This document shows, piece by piece, positions 1-6,041 of a stretch of DNA of 13,328 nt. The notes beneath the pieces are model-generated. The model was not told the origin of the DNA. It searched no databases and worked only from the letters and a program-made list of their open reading frames with translations. The DNA is taken from assembly GCA_964599695.1 (NCBI GenBank), contig CAZRGP010000045.1:1-13328 (forward strand), in the 5' to 3' direction. Numbering within the stretch: the stretch's first letter is position 1; each line of letters starts with the position of its first letter. This stretch comes from RUG11783 sp964599695. GTDB taxonomy: Bacteria; Bacillota; Clostridia; Oscillospirales; Ruminococcaceae. Position numbers and translations under genes: made by a program.

Positions 1-631
1 GCTGCTTTCCGTAATCGAAAGTGTAATCCTTCTCTCGGAGATCGTTCTCAATGATGCGTATTCCCTCGCGAAGGGAGGACAGTACCTTTCTGTACTGCGA
101 CTCGGAATATCCCAGCGCTTTCGCCATCTTCTTTCCGAGCATGTTCGTCCGGGCACTGGATGCGTTCGCGGAGGGGAGCCACTTGGCAAGCAGGGAGATA
201 TTCTCTCCTTTCTCCAGCGCTTCCAGGTCCGCATCGAGCTGTCTCTTTACGACATCGATCATGTCCTTTTCCAGTTCTGTTCCCATGAGGGAGAATAGAT
301 CATCGAACCGGCCGTACTCCGCGATATATTCCAGGTTCTTTTTCACCGTATCGGGCTCGTTCTCCGCGAGCCATTTGATCACGGTCCGGAACACCCGTCT
401 CTCGCCGAGACCGCCGCGTATATCTCTCGCGAAGAAGAGAAGTTTCATGGCTGTATCCCGGTCTTCGGTGAACGCGCGAACGAACCGGCGGATGATCTCG
501 TCATCGCTTTGTCCGCGAAGCGCTCCGACCGTCGCGAACAGGTCAAGGCATTCTGAACCAGTGGTCCCGTATGTCACGGCTCCGTTCTCTGTAAATGTCA
601 TGTTCGCTTCTTTTTTCAGATATTCCAGCAT
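1..631 (-). CDS. DUF2828-type (Ro/TROVE-like plus vWA family) protein, N-terminal part
   Basis: The reading frame opens at an ATG (629-631) with AGGAG eight to nine bases upstream and stays open for 210 codons to the window edge, so the C-terminus is missing. The protein begins MLEYLKKEANMTFTENGAV and contains the blocks GSECLDLFATVGALRG (about residues 26-41), FFARDIRGGLGERRVFR (about 66-82), EYGRFDDL and AKWLPSANASSARTN, then RKVLSSLREGIRIIE. I recognise these as the DUF2828 family, whose members I recall as a helical-repeat region related to the Ro60 TROVE fold followed by a vWA domain; the vWA part would lie outside the window. Ro proteins bind small Y RNAs and misfolded RNAs. The gene starts only 36 bases after the last unit of the structured-RNA array on the same strand, so it is probably co-transcribed with it and may bind those RNAs; that role is inference. 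The family call is from memory of conserved blocks, not a search. Confidence 0.8.
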   Translation of the reverse strand, partial: MLEYLKKEANMTFTENGAVTYGTTGSECLDLFATVGALRGQSDDEIIRRFVRAFTEDRDTAMKLLFFARDIRGGLGERRVFRTVIKWLAENEPDTVKKNLEYIAEYGRFDDLFSLMGTELEKDMIDVVKRQLDADLEALEKGENISLLAKWLPSANASSARTNMLGKKMAKALGYSESQYRKVLSSLREGIRIIENDLREKDYTFDYGKQ

Positions 632-667
632 GTTTCTTTCTCCTTTCGCTGAATCTTAGAATGACAA

Positions 668-758
668 GGCACCGTTGTGAGCAGGATTCGGACCTGCGTA
701 CAAGGAATCTCACTCCTTTGCTATAACCACTTAGCTATCACGAATTGCTGTATGTGCC
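668..758 (-). ncRNA. tRNA-mimic RNA, array unit 8
   Basis: This is the best tRNA mimic of the array. The outer stem is GGCAC (5') with GTGCC (3'). After the shared ACAGCA segment comes a nearly complete tRNA body at 677-741: a short 4-bp acceptor GTGA/TCAC, U8-A9, a D-arm GCT/AGC with the classical loop AAGTGGTTAT, an anticodon arm AAGGA/TCCTT with loop GTGAGAT (anticodon position GAG, U33 present), a 4-nt variable segment, and a perfect T-arm GCAGG-TCCGAAT-CCTGC. It differs from a working tRNA in its 4-bp acceptor stem, the lack of CCA, and both ends continuing into an outer stem, so it probably cannot be aminoacylated. It is followed by TTG, as most other units are, and lies 36 bases before the DUF2828-type gene. 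Confidence 0.7.
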
Positions 759-797
759 TTTATTGATAAGAGGCGTCCGCCTCCGGATCACGGTCAA

Positions 798-865
798 GGC
801 GCATTTTCGTCGCAGACCGGAGTCTGCTTTCGGTTATCCAGACCGTTAAGGTTGCTGTATGCGCC
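798..865 (-). ncRNA. structured RNA, array unit 7
   Basis: A 68-nt unit closed by a perfect 7-bp stem GGCGCAT/ATGCGCC. Inside are the shared ACAGCA segment, a hairpin CGGT-CTGGATA-ACCG with a 7-nt anticodon-like loop (GGA at the anticodon position), and a perfect 6-bp hairpin GCAGAC-TCCG-GTCTGC where a tRNA would have its T-arm. It has no T-loop consensus and is the least tRNA-like of the array, but it has the same boundaries: an A-run before, TTG after. The spacer toward unit 8 holds an extra small hairpin GAGGC-GGAC-GCCTC (770-783). Confidence 0.55.
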
Positions 866-873
866 TTTTTCAA

Positions 874-977
874 GATGCCTTTTCTTGTGATTCCCGGGAT
901 CACACCGGGACAGCTCCCGCCCCTAAAGCGGGCACTCCTTCTCGAGCCATCACAACCAAAGTACTGCTGCCTGCATC
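874..977 (-). ncRNA. tRNA-mimic RNA, array unit 6
   Basis: The outer stem is GATGC/GCATC. Nested in it at 885-955 is a 71-nt tRNA-like body: a perfect 7-bp acceptor TTGTGAT/ATCACAA, a D-arm region with GGC/GCC and AAGGA in the loop, an anticodon arm CCCGC/GCGGG with 7-nt loop TTTAGGG (anticodon position TAG, U33 present), a 5-nt variable segment, and a 6-bp T-arm with loop TGTGATC. The T-loop departs from TTCRANY at the second and third positions, which normally contact the D-loop. The shared AGCA block lies between the outer 5' strand and the tRNA body. The 3' end is followed by TTG. Confidence 0.65.
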
Positions 978-994
978 TTTCACATGGATTACAA

Positions 995-1070
995 GGTACC
1001 TCCGGGATTGCGACCCCGGGTCATGGCTCCGGACCGGGGAGCCTTAGGAGCATGGTTTGCTGCATGTACC
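995..1070 (-). ncRNA. tRNA-mimic RNA, array unit 5
   Basis: Exactly 76 nt, the size of a standard tRNA. The terminal stem is GGTAC/GTACC. The block AGCA-AACCA-TGCT can form a D-arm; then come a 6-bp anticodon-like arm GGCTCC/GGAGCC with 7-nt loop CCGGTCC (GGT at the anticodon position, but C not U at position 33), a 4-nt variable segment, and a GC-rich T-arm CCGGG/CCCGG around GTCGCAAT. There is no CCA and the D-loop lacks GG. It could be read as a degenerate tRNA, but the shared GC-AGCA segment and TTG end place it with the other array units. Confidence 0.6.
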
Positions 1071-1081
1071 TTTCTGTATTT

Positions 1082-1174
1082 CAAGAGGCAAAGCCTCCGG
1101 GTCTCGAACCAAGCTCATGCGGCACATGATCACCGGACCCGGCGTCTTTGCGCCGATACCGTACGAGCCTGTTG
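1082..1174 (-). ncRNA. tRNA-related structured RNA, array unit 4
   Basis: The ends pair as CAACAGGC with GCCTCTTG (7 of 8 pairs). Inside are a perfect hairpin CGGCG-CAAAGA-CGCCG, a second hairpin TCAT-GTGCCGC-ATGA with a 7-nt loop, and a T-arm-like segment GGTTCGAGACC whose loop TTCGAGA fits the tRNA T-loop consensus exactly. A last small hairpin GAGGC-TTT-GCCTC precedes the terminal TTG. Several foldings compete, so the exact 5' boundary is the least certain of the array; it begins only three bases after unit 3 and lacks the usual leading AAA. Confidence 0.45.
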
Positions 1175-1177
1175 CAA

Positions 1178-1278
1178 GATGCATCGATTTCCTACCGGGC
1201 TCTCACCGGTTACCGAAGCCTGCCTATCCAGCCGGCTGTTCCTTCCTGAACTAAAGAAATCAAAACGCTGTCCGCATC
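1178..1278 (-). ncRNA. tRNA-mimic RNA, array unit 3
   Basis: The outer stem GATGC/GCATC encloses a 76-nt tRNA-like body at 1186-1261: 7-bp acceptor GATTTCT/GGAAATC (one G-U), D-arm GTTC-AGGAAG-GAAC, anticodon-like arm CCGGC/GCAGG with loop TGGATAG (GAT at the anticodon position, one G-A mismatch in the stem), a variable region of about 8 nt, and T-arm ACCGG-TGAGAGC-CCGGT. As in unit 6, the T-loop has lost the conserved UUC. The shared segment here reads ACAGCG. The nested design, a tRNA body inside a second closing stem, is the same as in units 6 and 8. Confidence 0.65.
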
Positions 1279-1295
1279 TTTGTTGAATAGTCCAA

Positions 1296-1380
1296 GGCAC
1301 CTCAGGATTTGAACCTGCAAGACCGGTGCTAAACATTGTTTCGCATTACCGGTTTACCGCCAACGATTGCTGCAGGTGCC
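1296..1380 (-). ncRNA. tRNA-related RNA, array unit 2
   Basis: 85 nt closed by a perfect 7-bp stem GGCACCT/AGGTGCC. The 3' half is strongly tRNA-like: T-arm GCAGG-TTCAAAT-CCTGA with a consensus T-loop directly joined to the closing stem, as in a tRNA acceptor. The 5' part has GC-AGCA, then a D-loop-like TTGGCGGTAA. In place of a normal anticodon arm there is a long interrupted hairpin whose outer arms are both ACCGGT and whose inner arms are AAAC/GTTT. No CCA is encoded; the 3' end is followed by TTGG. Confidence 0.6.
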
Positions 1381-1391
1381 TTTCCAAACCA

Positions 1392-1482
1392 GGACGCAGC
1401 CCTTACGGGCAACCAGCAGCTTCGTGTCTGAGACCGAAGCACTGCCATGAGCTCCAATTGCTAATTCCTGCTGTTTGCGTCC
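1392..1482 (-). ncRNA. structured RNA, array unit 1 (promoter-proximal)
   Basis: 91 nt closed by a perfect 7-bp stem GGACGCA/TGCGTCC. It contains the shared ACAGCA segment, a D-arm-like AGC-AATTGGA-GCT, a long hairpin with GCTTCG/CGAAGC arms and inner GTC/GAC, and a small hairpin GCCC-GTAA-GGGC in the T-arm position. There is no T-loop consensus. It is the first unit after the WYL terminator and a probable promoter, and its 5' end lies about 10 bases from the predicted transcription start. Confidence 0.55.
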
Positions 1483-1498
1483 TTCTGTTTACGATCTC

Positions 1499-1523
1499 AT
1501 TCTATCGGTTCAAATAGGTTCAA
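1499..1523 (-). promoter_or_regulatory. probable activator-type promoter of the RNA array
   Basis: A good -10 (TAGAAT, 1499-1504) would start transcription near 1492, just ahead of array unit 1. No matching -35 hexamer is present. Instead two direct copies of TTGAACC lie exactly 10 bp apart (1507-1513 and 1517-1523), one helical turn, where an activator could sit. One possible binder is a product of the adjacent WYL operon. A weaker reading uses TTGAAC at 1508-1513 with TAAACA at 1486-1491 (16-bp spacer). Confidence 0.4.
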
Positions 1524-1529
1524 TCACGG

Positions 1530-1566
1530 AAAAAAAGTTGCGAACAACTCATTGTCCGCAACTTTT
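1530..1566 (-). terminator. intrinsic terminator of the WYL operon
   Basis: On the minus strand, AAAGTTGCG and CGCAACTTT pair around an inner ACAA/TTGT stem with a TGAG tetraloop, and a run of seven T follows. The stop codon TGA of the second WYL gene is itself in the tetraloop, so translation ends inside the hairpin. This separates the WYL operon from the RNA array. Confidence 0.85.
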
Positions 1567-2460
1567 CTGCATCAATAGTCTCTCTTTGATATGATCCACG
1601 AAGGATCCAGGGGAAATCACCTTTATCACCGGTCCGAAAGAGAGTATCCGTATGACCATCTCCGTTTCATCCTGTCCGTCGTAGGTCACCTTGATCCGGT
1701 ACCGGTCCTCCCCAATCCGTTCCGCCTCCTTCTCGAAGTGCGCGAAGTGCAGAAGGACCCGCTCCAGGGAGTTTCTCCTGTCCGTCAATTCAAACTCCAC
1801 CTTCTTCTTCCGGGGACTCGGCTCCTCCGGCTCTCTCCACTCGAACGGCCGGTTGGAGGGCTTGCACTTCAGGATCCTTCCCACGTTGATGGTCTCCCCC
1901 AGTCTGGATCCAGTGCTGATGAGCCGGAACTTGTCGTCCTTCTCGGAATACTCCAGATGATGGGGCATCACGACCTTGTGTGCGACCCTTCCCCTGCTGT
2001 TCGTAAAATTCACATTGAGAGGGTAACGGTTCTTTATGGCGTCCAGAATAAGACGGAAGTTCCGGATATACTCCGGATCCTCATAGGGATCGCCATCCGA
2101 ATACCGGTCAATGACCTTCACGTCATCCTGGGTAAACAAGGGCTCCTCGTCCGGAAGATCCGGCTCATCGTCGGTGAACAGCCGGATCCTGGGATCCATC
2201 CAGATCGCCCGTATCCACCGCTTCTCCAGAGTGGTGAGGGGCATGGTGGGAACATGCTTCAGAGGCGTTGTTCCGTTCTTCCGTATCAACTGCCACCTCT
2301 CCTCCGCAAGGGCAGGCTCGATGTTGAGCACGCTCTCCCCGAAAGCGTGTTTCTCAATGATCGCCCGGATCTCGTTCCTGGCTAGTTTCTTGCCCACCGC
2401 CTCTTTGAGGACGGCAGCAACGGCGTTGTAGTAGGCACTGTACAGTTCACTGAAGATCAT
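1549..2460 (-). CDS. WYL-domain protein (second of pair)
   Basis: 303 residues. The N-terminal 100 residues (FSELYSAYYNAVAAVLKEAV, later PLTTLEKRWIRAIWMDPRI) show no HTH that I recognise. Residues about 130-205 fit the beta-rich WYL sensor fold (YPLNVNFTNSRGRVAHKVVMPHHLEYSEKDDKFRLISTG), and the end (IRILSFGPVIKVISPGSFVDHIKERL) is the typical WYL C-terminal extension. WYL proteins are ligand- or nucleic-acid-responsive regulators. Its ATG overlaps the stop codon of the upstream WYL gene (ATGA), indicating translational coupling and probably a heteromeric pair. Its stop codon lies in the loop of the terminator. Without an obvious DNA-binding domain it may act as a sensor partner of the upstream protein; that is inference. 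Confidence 0.8.
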   Translation of the reverse strand: MIFSELYSAYYNAVAAVLKEAVGKKLARNEIRAIIEKHAFGESVLNIEPALAEERWQLIRKNGTTPLKHVPTMPLTTLEKRWIRAIWMDPRIRLFTDDEPDLPDEEPLFTQDDVKVIDRYSDGDPYEDPEYIRNFRLILDAIKNRYPLNVNFTNSRGRVAHKVVMPHHLEYSEKDDKFRLISTGSRLGETINVGRILKCKPSNRPFEWREPEEPSPRKKKVEFELTDRRNSLERVLLHFAHFEKEAERIGEDRYRIKVTYDGQDETEMVIRILSFGPVIKVISPGSFVDHIKERLLMQKSCGQ

Positions 2461-3701
2461 TCTGCATCACCGCCTTCCAGCCCATAGAGGGTATACATAT
2501 CCAGAATGTCCTGCTTGAACCGCTCATCCAGTTCCCTGTTGGAGATGTTCAGCGACGTGATCCTGCAGATGAACGTACGGATCCAGGGGATCAGCTCACT
2601 GGCGTCATAGACATCCGCCGAGAACCTGGCCGTATCCTCGCTGATCCGCTCCACGGTTCCGCATCTCTTCTCCCGCTCGAGCCGTCTCAGGATATGCTCT
2701 TCGTCCGGACCGAAACGCACGGTGAACTCCACGTGCTCCATCCGCTCCCCGTTCTGGCTTCTCGTGCTTACGCCCCACATATGGGCATCCATGGAGGAGA
2801 GGTCCTTTCTGTGCTCTTCAAAATCTTCGCGTACCTCTCCCGATTTTACGGAAGAGATGTTGTCCGTCCGGAAAGAAGTGATCCTCCTGAACCAGGGGAC
2901 ATAGGCCATCAGATACTGCCTTCCGTTCTGCACGCTGATCCGGATCTGAAGGGGGACCACATCGAAGCTCTTTTCCCACTTCCTCCGCTTTCCGGCCGAC
3001 ACGATGGTGACCGACCGTCTCTCCGAGATCGCTTTCAGCAGCGCGAGATGGATCTCGCTGTCCATGGCGCCGGTGATGTAATGATGCTTGAACGCGAAAT
3101 GATCTTCATGCTCCCCCGCCTTGTCCAGAAGGAAGGAGCCCACGGCACCGCAGGCAGACACCTCCGAGAAATAGTCCAGGATATCGGTATCGGGAAGAGG
3201 ATCCGATTCTGCCCGACGGTAGTACACGGTCCTTCCCTGCTTTTCTGAAATGATGATCCCTTCCGATATGTATTCCTTTAGTTTCTTTCTAACAGTGGAC
3301 TCATCGAAAGTCCTCGGCTCTTCGAATGTCTGCAGATACGCGTCGATCCTTTCGGTGATCTCCTTGAGCGTGAGCATGGTCTCCGGTGTGTCCAGAATAT
3401 CAAAGAGGATGAAGTGCAGCGTGATATCCCCGTCCGTGAAGCTCTTCGTCTTCCACGCCTTGTACAGGGGATTGTGACGGGAGACCCTGCTGTCGATGGA
3501 GATGAACACATTCTTCCCGTCCAGATTCTGACGGAACTGCATGTAGTCTCCCAGCCAGCTCGCCAGCCGGCGCCGCTCGTCGTCGTAGGAACGGGAGCTC
3601 TTCTTGGTGTATTCGTCACGGCTCTTAAAGCCGTACACAAAGAATTCCCGCATATAGTCCCTTATGCGGCCGAAATCCTTGATCAGCTCACTGTACGCCA
3701 T
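2457..3701 (-). CDS. WYL-domain transcriptional regulator (first of pair)
   Basis: 414 residues, ATG with AGGAG just upstream. Residues about 95-170 look like a winged helix-turn-helix: LTLKEITERI, then the recognition-helix region DESTVRKKLKEYISEGI and a wing EKQGRTVYYR. A WYL sensor domain follows at about 220-290 (FDVVPLQIRISVQNGRQYLMAYVPWFRRITSFRTDNIS), where the name-giving triad is QYL rather than WYL. The C-terminus (VEFTVRFGPDEEHILRRLEREK onwards) is the usual extension ending in a helical segment. Family members often control defence, DNA-damage or RNA-related loci. Here the pair is adjacent to the tRNA-mimic array and the Ro-like gene, which makes them the likely regulators. An inverted repeat in its own promoter suggests autoregulation. 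Confidence 0.82.
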   Translation of the reverse strand: MAYSELIKDFGRIRDYMREFFVYGFKSRDEYTKKSSRSYDDERRRLASWLGDYMQFRQNLDGKNVFISIDSRVSRHNPLYKAWKTKSFTDGDITLHFILFDILDTPETMLTLKEITERIDAYLQTFEEPRTFDESTVRKKLKEYISEGIIISEKQGRTVYYRRAESDPLPDTDILDYFSEVSACGAVGSFLLDKAGEHEDHFAFKHHYITGAMDSEIHLALLKAISERRSVTIVSAGKRRKWEKSFDVVPLQIRISVQNGRQYLMAYVPWFRRITSFRTDNISSVKSGEVREDFEEHRKDLSSMDAHMWGVSTRSQNGERMEHVEFTVRFGPDEEHILRRLEREKRCGTVERISEDTARFSADVYDASELIPWIRTFICRITSLNISNRELDERFKQDILDMYTLYGLEGGDAE

Positions 3702-3772
3702 GACGCTCTCCTTTCCAAAATATATTCACCGCGTCCCGCCGCGAATCATATGTTATCAAGATTATCATAGCG

Positions 3773-3803
3773 CACACGGCGTCAAAAGACTACCTGCCGT
3801 GTG
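3773..3803 (-). promoter_or_regulatory. operator-like inverted repeat in the WYL promoter
   Basis: Perfect 8-bp arms CACACGGC (3773-3780) and GCCGTGTG (3796-3803) with a 15-bp spacer. On the minus strand the spacer ends in TTTGAC, a possible -35, with TAATCT 16 bp downstream as a mediocre -10. The WYL operon starts about 70 bp further on. The position suggests binding by a dimer, perhaps the WYL pair itself. Confidence 0.4.
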
Positions 3804-3817
3804 TGAACCCACAAGGG

Positions 3818-3864
3818 AAAAAGCAAGAGGGATCATCTCGCCCGGTCCGGACGGATGATCCCTC
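3818..3864 (-). terminator. terminator downstream of the interrupted HTH-desulfoferrodoxin gene
   Basis: Perfect 11-bp arms GAGGGATCATC (3827-3837) and GATGATCCCTC (3854-3864) enclose a GC-rich loop. On the minus strand TTGCTTTTT follows; on the plus strand CTTTTTC follows, so it may work in both directions. It lies 30 bases after the stop codon of the interrupted gene. Confidence 0.75.
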
Positions 3865-3893
3865 TTTTTCTTCCATGTTTTCTTTCTGCTGAT

Positions 3894-4358
3894 TTACGGC
3901 CTGCGTTCGAACAGTCCGTGCCGGTTGCAAAAGGCATACAGTTTTCTCACCCGGTTTATCTTGAAGCGCGCTTCCGCATTCCCCTCGGGATACAGCTTCA
4001 CGAACTGGATACCGATATCCGTCACCGCAGCCAGGAAGGAAATGTAGTGATCCTTGGTCATGGGGTGATCCACCGTGACGTAGTACTCGTCCTCCAAGGT
4101 CTCCACATGGATCCGGTGCTCCTCATCCTCCGGTTCAGGATCCACAGGCGGCAGCGTGATCCCGCAGCAGGAGATCAGCGCCTCCCCAGTGGATCGGATC
4201 ACATTTCCGCACACCGGACACACGTAGAACTTGCCCCGCATCATGTTGAAGGTCCGGTTCCGATTCTGCACATCCTCGCCCGACAGCAGTTCGATCACCG
4301 AGATGTCCAGTGCCTTCGCCAGAGGCTCCAGCAGACTGATATCCGGGAAGCCCTGCCC
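3894..4358 (-). pseudogene. 3' fragment of an HTH-desulfoferrodoxin gene, cut by the mobile element
   Basis: The fragment opens in frame at the element boundary with QGFPDISLLEPLAKALDISVIELLSG, the second half of a Cro/CI-type HTH, and continues into a complete desulfoferrodoxin. In rebuilt numbering Cys87 and Cys90 (CPVC) with Cys104-Cys105 (SCCG) match the CxxC...CC iron site of desulforedoxin. His121 or His124, His138 (DHPMT), His144 (DHY), Cys184 and His187 (FCNRHG) match the Fe-His4-Cys ligands of superoxide reductase. The N-terminal 41 residues are on the far side of the element (12007-11870). Joining the pieces at the recombination core gives a continuous 194-residue frame. It now lacks promoter and start; an internal GTG at 4298 without a clear ribosome site is unlikely to rescue it. 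The natural role was probably an iron- or superoxide-sensing regulator (inference). Confidence 0.85.
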
Positions 4359-4379
4359 GGTATCACATAGTTAAAGATA
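4357..4379. other. left attachment junction
   Basis: CC core (4357-4358), ten bases, then the inverted-repeat arm AGTTAAAGATA. Left of the core is host coding sequence (Gln-Gly-Phe-Pro-Asp on the minus strand); right of it the host reading frame is lost. Confidence 0.75.
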
Positions 4380-4389
4380 TTGGTATCAT

Positions 4390-6012
4390 TCAATCAATTT
4401 TGCCGATAAAGCGGTAGAAGATTTCTACCTCCTGTTCCCGGCTTCCGTCCTCACCTTTGACCGCTTCATGGACAACGATTTTTTCAATCAGCATATTCAA
4501 AAGTTCGGCGGTCAGTTCTGTTGGATTGACGCACTCTTTCATCAAGGCAATCCATTTTTCTGCGTCTACGGCGTTCTGGCTTTCAGTGGCGATAGCGGAT
4601 TGAAGCTGTTCAATCTTTTCGTCCAGTTCAGCCTGTTCGCTTTGGTACTTCCCGGACAGCATAGAGAAGTTGTATTCCGTGATACGCCCCGCCGCCCAGT
4701 CCTCATACATCCGGGCAAACAAAGTATCGACTTCGGCTTTTCGCTTCTCTGCCTTTTTCAGTTCTGCGGCCTGCTTCTTTCTTGCGGCAGCCTGTCCCTT
4801 ATCAGTGGCATTTAACAGCTGCTTCAAGAGCCGTTCTTCATCATGCTGTACCAGCCCCGACCAGTATTGCAGACGGGAGAGGACATAGGCATAAAGCACA
4901 TCATAACGGATATAGTGCATGGAGCATTGGCGTGTGCCCTGCCCGTACTTGCTACAATGATAATGGCCGTAAGGCTTGCTGTTCTGCCTGTTCTCCCCAT
5001 AGGACAGCGACCAGCCGCAATCCGCACATTTTACCAATCCGGAAAAAATCTGCGTTGTACCATCCTTGCACTTCCTGCGGCGGTTTGCTATCTGCTCCTG
5101 TACCTGCCGGAAAACCTGCTCGCTGATAATCGGCTCCTGCGTGTTCTCCACCCGCACCCATTCACTTTGGGGCTTGCGTACCCTCCGCTTGTTCTTAAAG
5201 GAAATGTTCGTTTCCCGGTAATGAATGGTATGGCCGATATAGGTTTCGTCTTTCATAATGCTCTTGACCTGGGCTATCGTCCATGCGTAGCTTTTTTCCT
5301 CCGGCGCACCCGCATAGATGTTTGCAAAAGTCCCGTCACGCTGGAAGTTGATAAATCCCGGTGTGGGAACCTTTTCCGCAATCAGTATTCTTGTGATACT
5401 GGCCGCCCCTCTGCCATGAATAGCAAGGTCAAAAATCTTCTCCACTATCCAGCGGGTTTCCTCGTCGATTATCAGCTTGTTTTTGATTTCCGGGTGTTTC
5501 CTGTACCCGATGGGAGCATAGGCGCCGATACGCTGTCCTGTGGCAAACTTTGCTTTGAAAGCGGCCTTTACCTTGCGGCTTGTATCTTTCGCAAACCATT
5601 CATTGAACAGGTTTTTGAACGGGACAAAATCAGAAAGCCCTTTCTCTGTGTCCTCATTCTCCGCAACGGCGATGTAGCGAACCCGTTTCTCCGGGAACAG
5701 AAATTCCAGATAGTAGTCCATCATCACATGTTCCCGCCCGAAACGGGACAGGTCTTTCGTGACAATGCAGTTTACTTTTCCGGCTTCCATATCGTCCATC
5801 ATGCGCTGAAAATCCGGCCGTTCAAAGTTCGTCCCCGACCAGCCATCGTCCACATACTCACCGACTACATGAAGCCCCTGTTCCTTTGCGTACTGTTGCA
5901 GGATTGTCCGCTGTGTTTCAATGCTTACGCTGTCACCATAGTTTTCATCGTCCCGGCTCAATCTCATATAAAGCGCCGTGTTGTAAATCGTAGTATTGTA
6001 AGGTTGTTTCAC
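4390..6012 (-). CDS. large serine recombinase (TnpX/TndX-like integrase)
   Basis: 540 residues, the expected size. The N-terminal resolvase domain (about 10-160) has the nucleophile Ser19 in ALYMRLSRDD, followed by GDSVSIETQ, YVDDGWSGTNFERPDFQRM and VTKDLSRFGRE. A Recombinase domain follows (about 170-290, GYRKHPEIKNKLIIDEE and later SIMKDETYIGHT). A zinc-ribbon segment has CADCG near residue 335 and later HYHC and QCSMHYIRY. A coiled-coil stretch (about 400-480) and a DUF4368-like tail (REQEVEIFYRFIGKID) complete it. It should excise and integrate the element at the GG core. The start is GTG, with AAGGAGG ten bases upstream. The gene ends 31 bases from the left end of the element, as is usual for an integrase next to its att site. 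Confidence 0.93.
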   Translation of the reverse strand: MKQPYNTTIYNTALYMRLSRDDENYGDSVSIETQRTILQQYAKEQGLHVVGEYVDDGWSGTNFERPDFQRMMDDMEAGKVNCIVTKDLSRFGREHVMMDYYLEFLFPEKRVRYIAVAENEDTEKGLSDFVPFKNLFNEWFAKDTSRKVKAAFKAKFATGQRIGAYAPIGYRKHPEIKNKLIIDEETRWIVEKIFDLAIHGRGAASITRILIAEKVPTPGFINFQRDGTFANIYAGAPEEKSYAWTIAQVKSIMKDETYIGHTIHYRETNISFKNKRRVRKPQSEWVRVENTQEPIISEQVFRQVQEQIANRRRKCKDGTTQIFSGLVKCADCGWSLSYGENRQNSKPYGHYHCSKYGQGTRQCSMHYIRYDVLYAYVLSRLQYWSGLVQHDEERLLKQLLNATDKGQAAARKKQAAELKKAEKRKAEVDTLFARMYEDWAAGRITEYNFSMLSGKYQSEQAELDEKIEQLQSAIATESQNAVDAEKWIALMKECVNPTELTAELLNMLIEKIVVHEAVKGEDGSREQEVEIFYRFIGKID

Positions 6013-6041
6013 CGTTAAAAATCCTCCTTCTAAAGAAACAA

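Noticed and set aside
51..659. Plus-strand open frame of 202 codons
   Set aside because: It is serine- and arginine-rich with no ribosome site; the minus strand of the same DNA encodes a conserved DUF2828-type N-terminus with a proper start.
660..1490. An ordinary tRNA gene cluster
   Set aside because: No unit has all of a 7-bp free acceptor stem, consensus D- and T-loops and a CCA or normal discriminator end; bodies are enclosed by extra stems and share a non-tRNA 5' linker.
660..1490. A CRISPR array
   Set aside because: The repeated feature is secondary structure with short shared motifs; there are no identical repeats, regular spacers or cas genes.
859..1517. Several overlapping open frames on both strands
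   Set aside because: They run across the RNA stems of the array, have no ribosome sites and no protein-like composition.
4843..6018. A 391-codon plus-strand frame
   Set aside because: It is the antisense shadow of the serine recombinase, whose minus-strand frame has complete domains.
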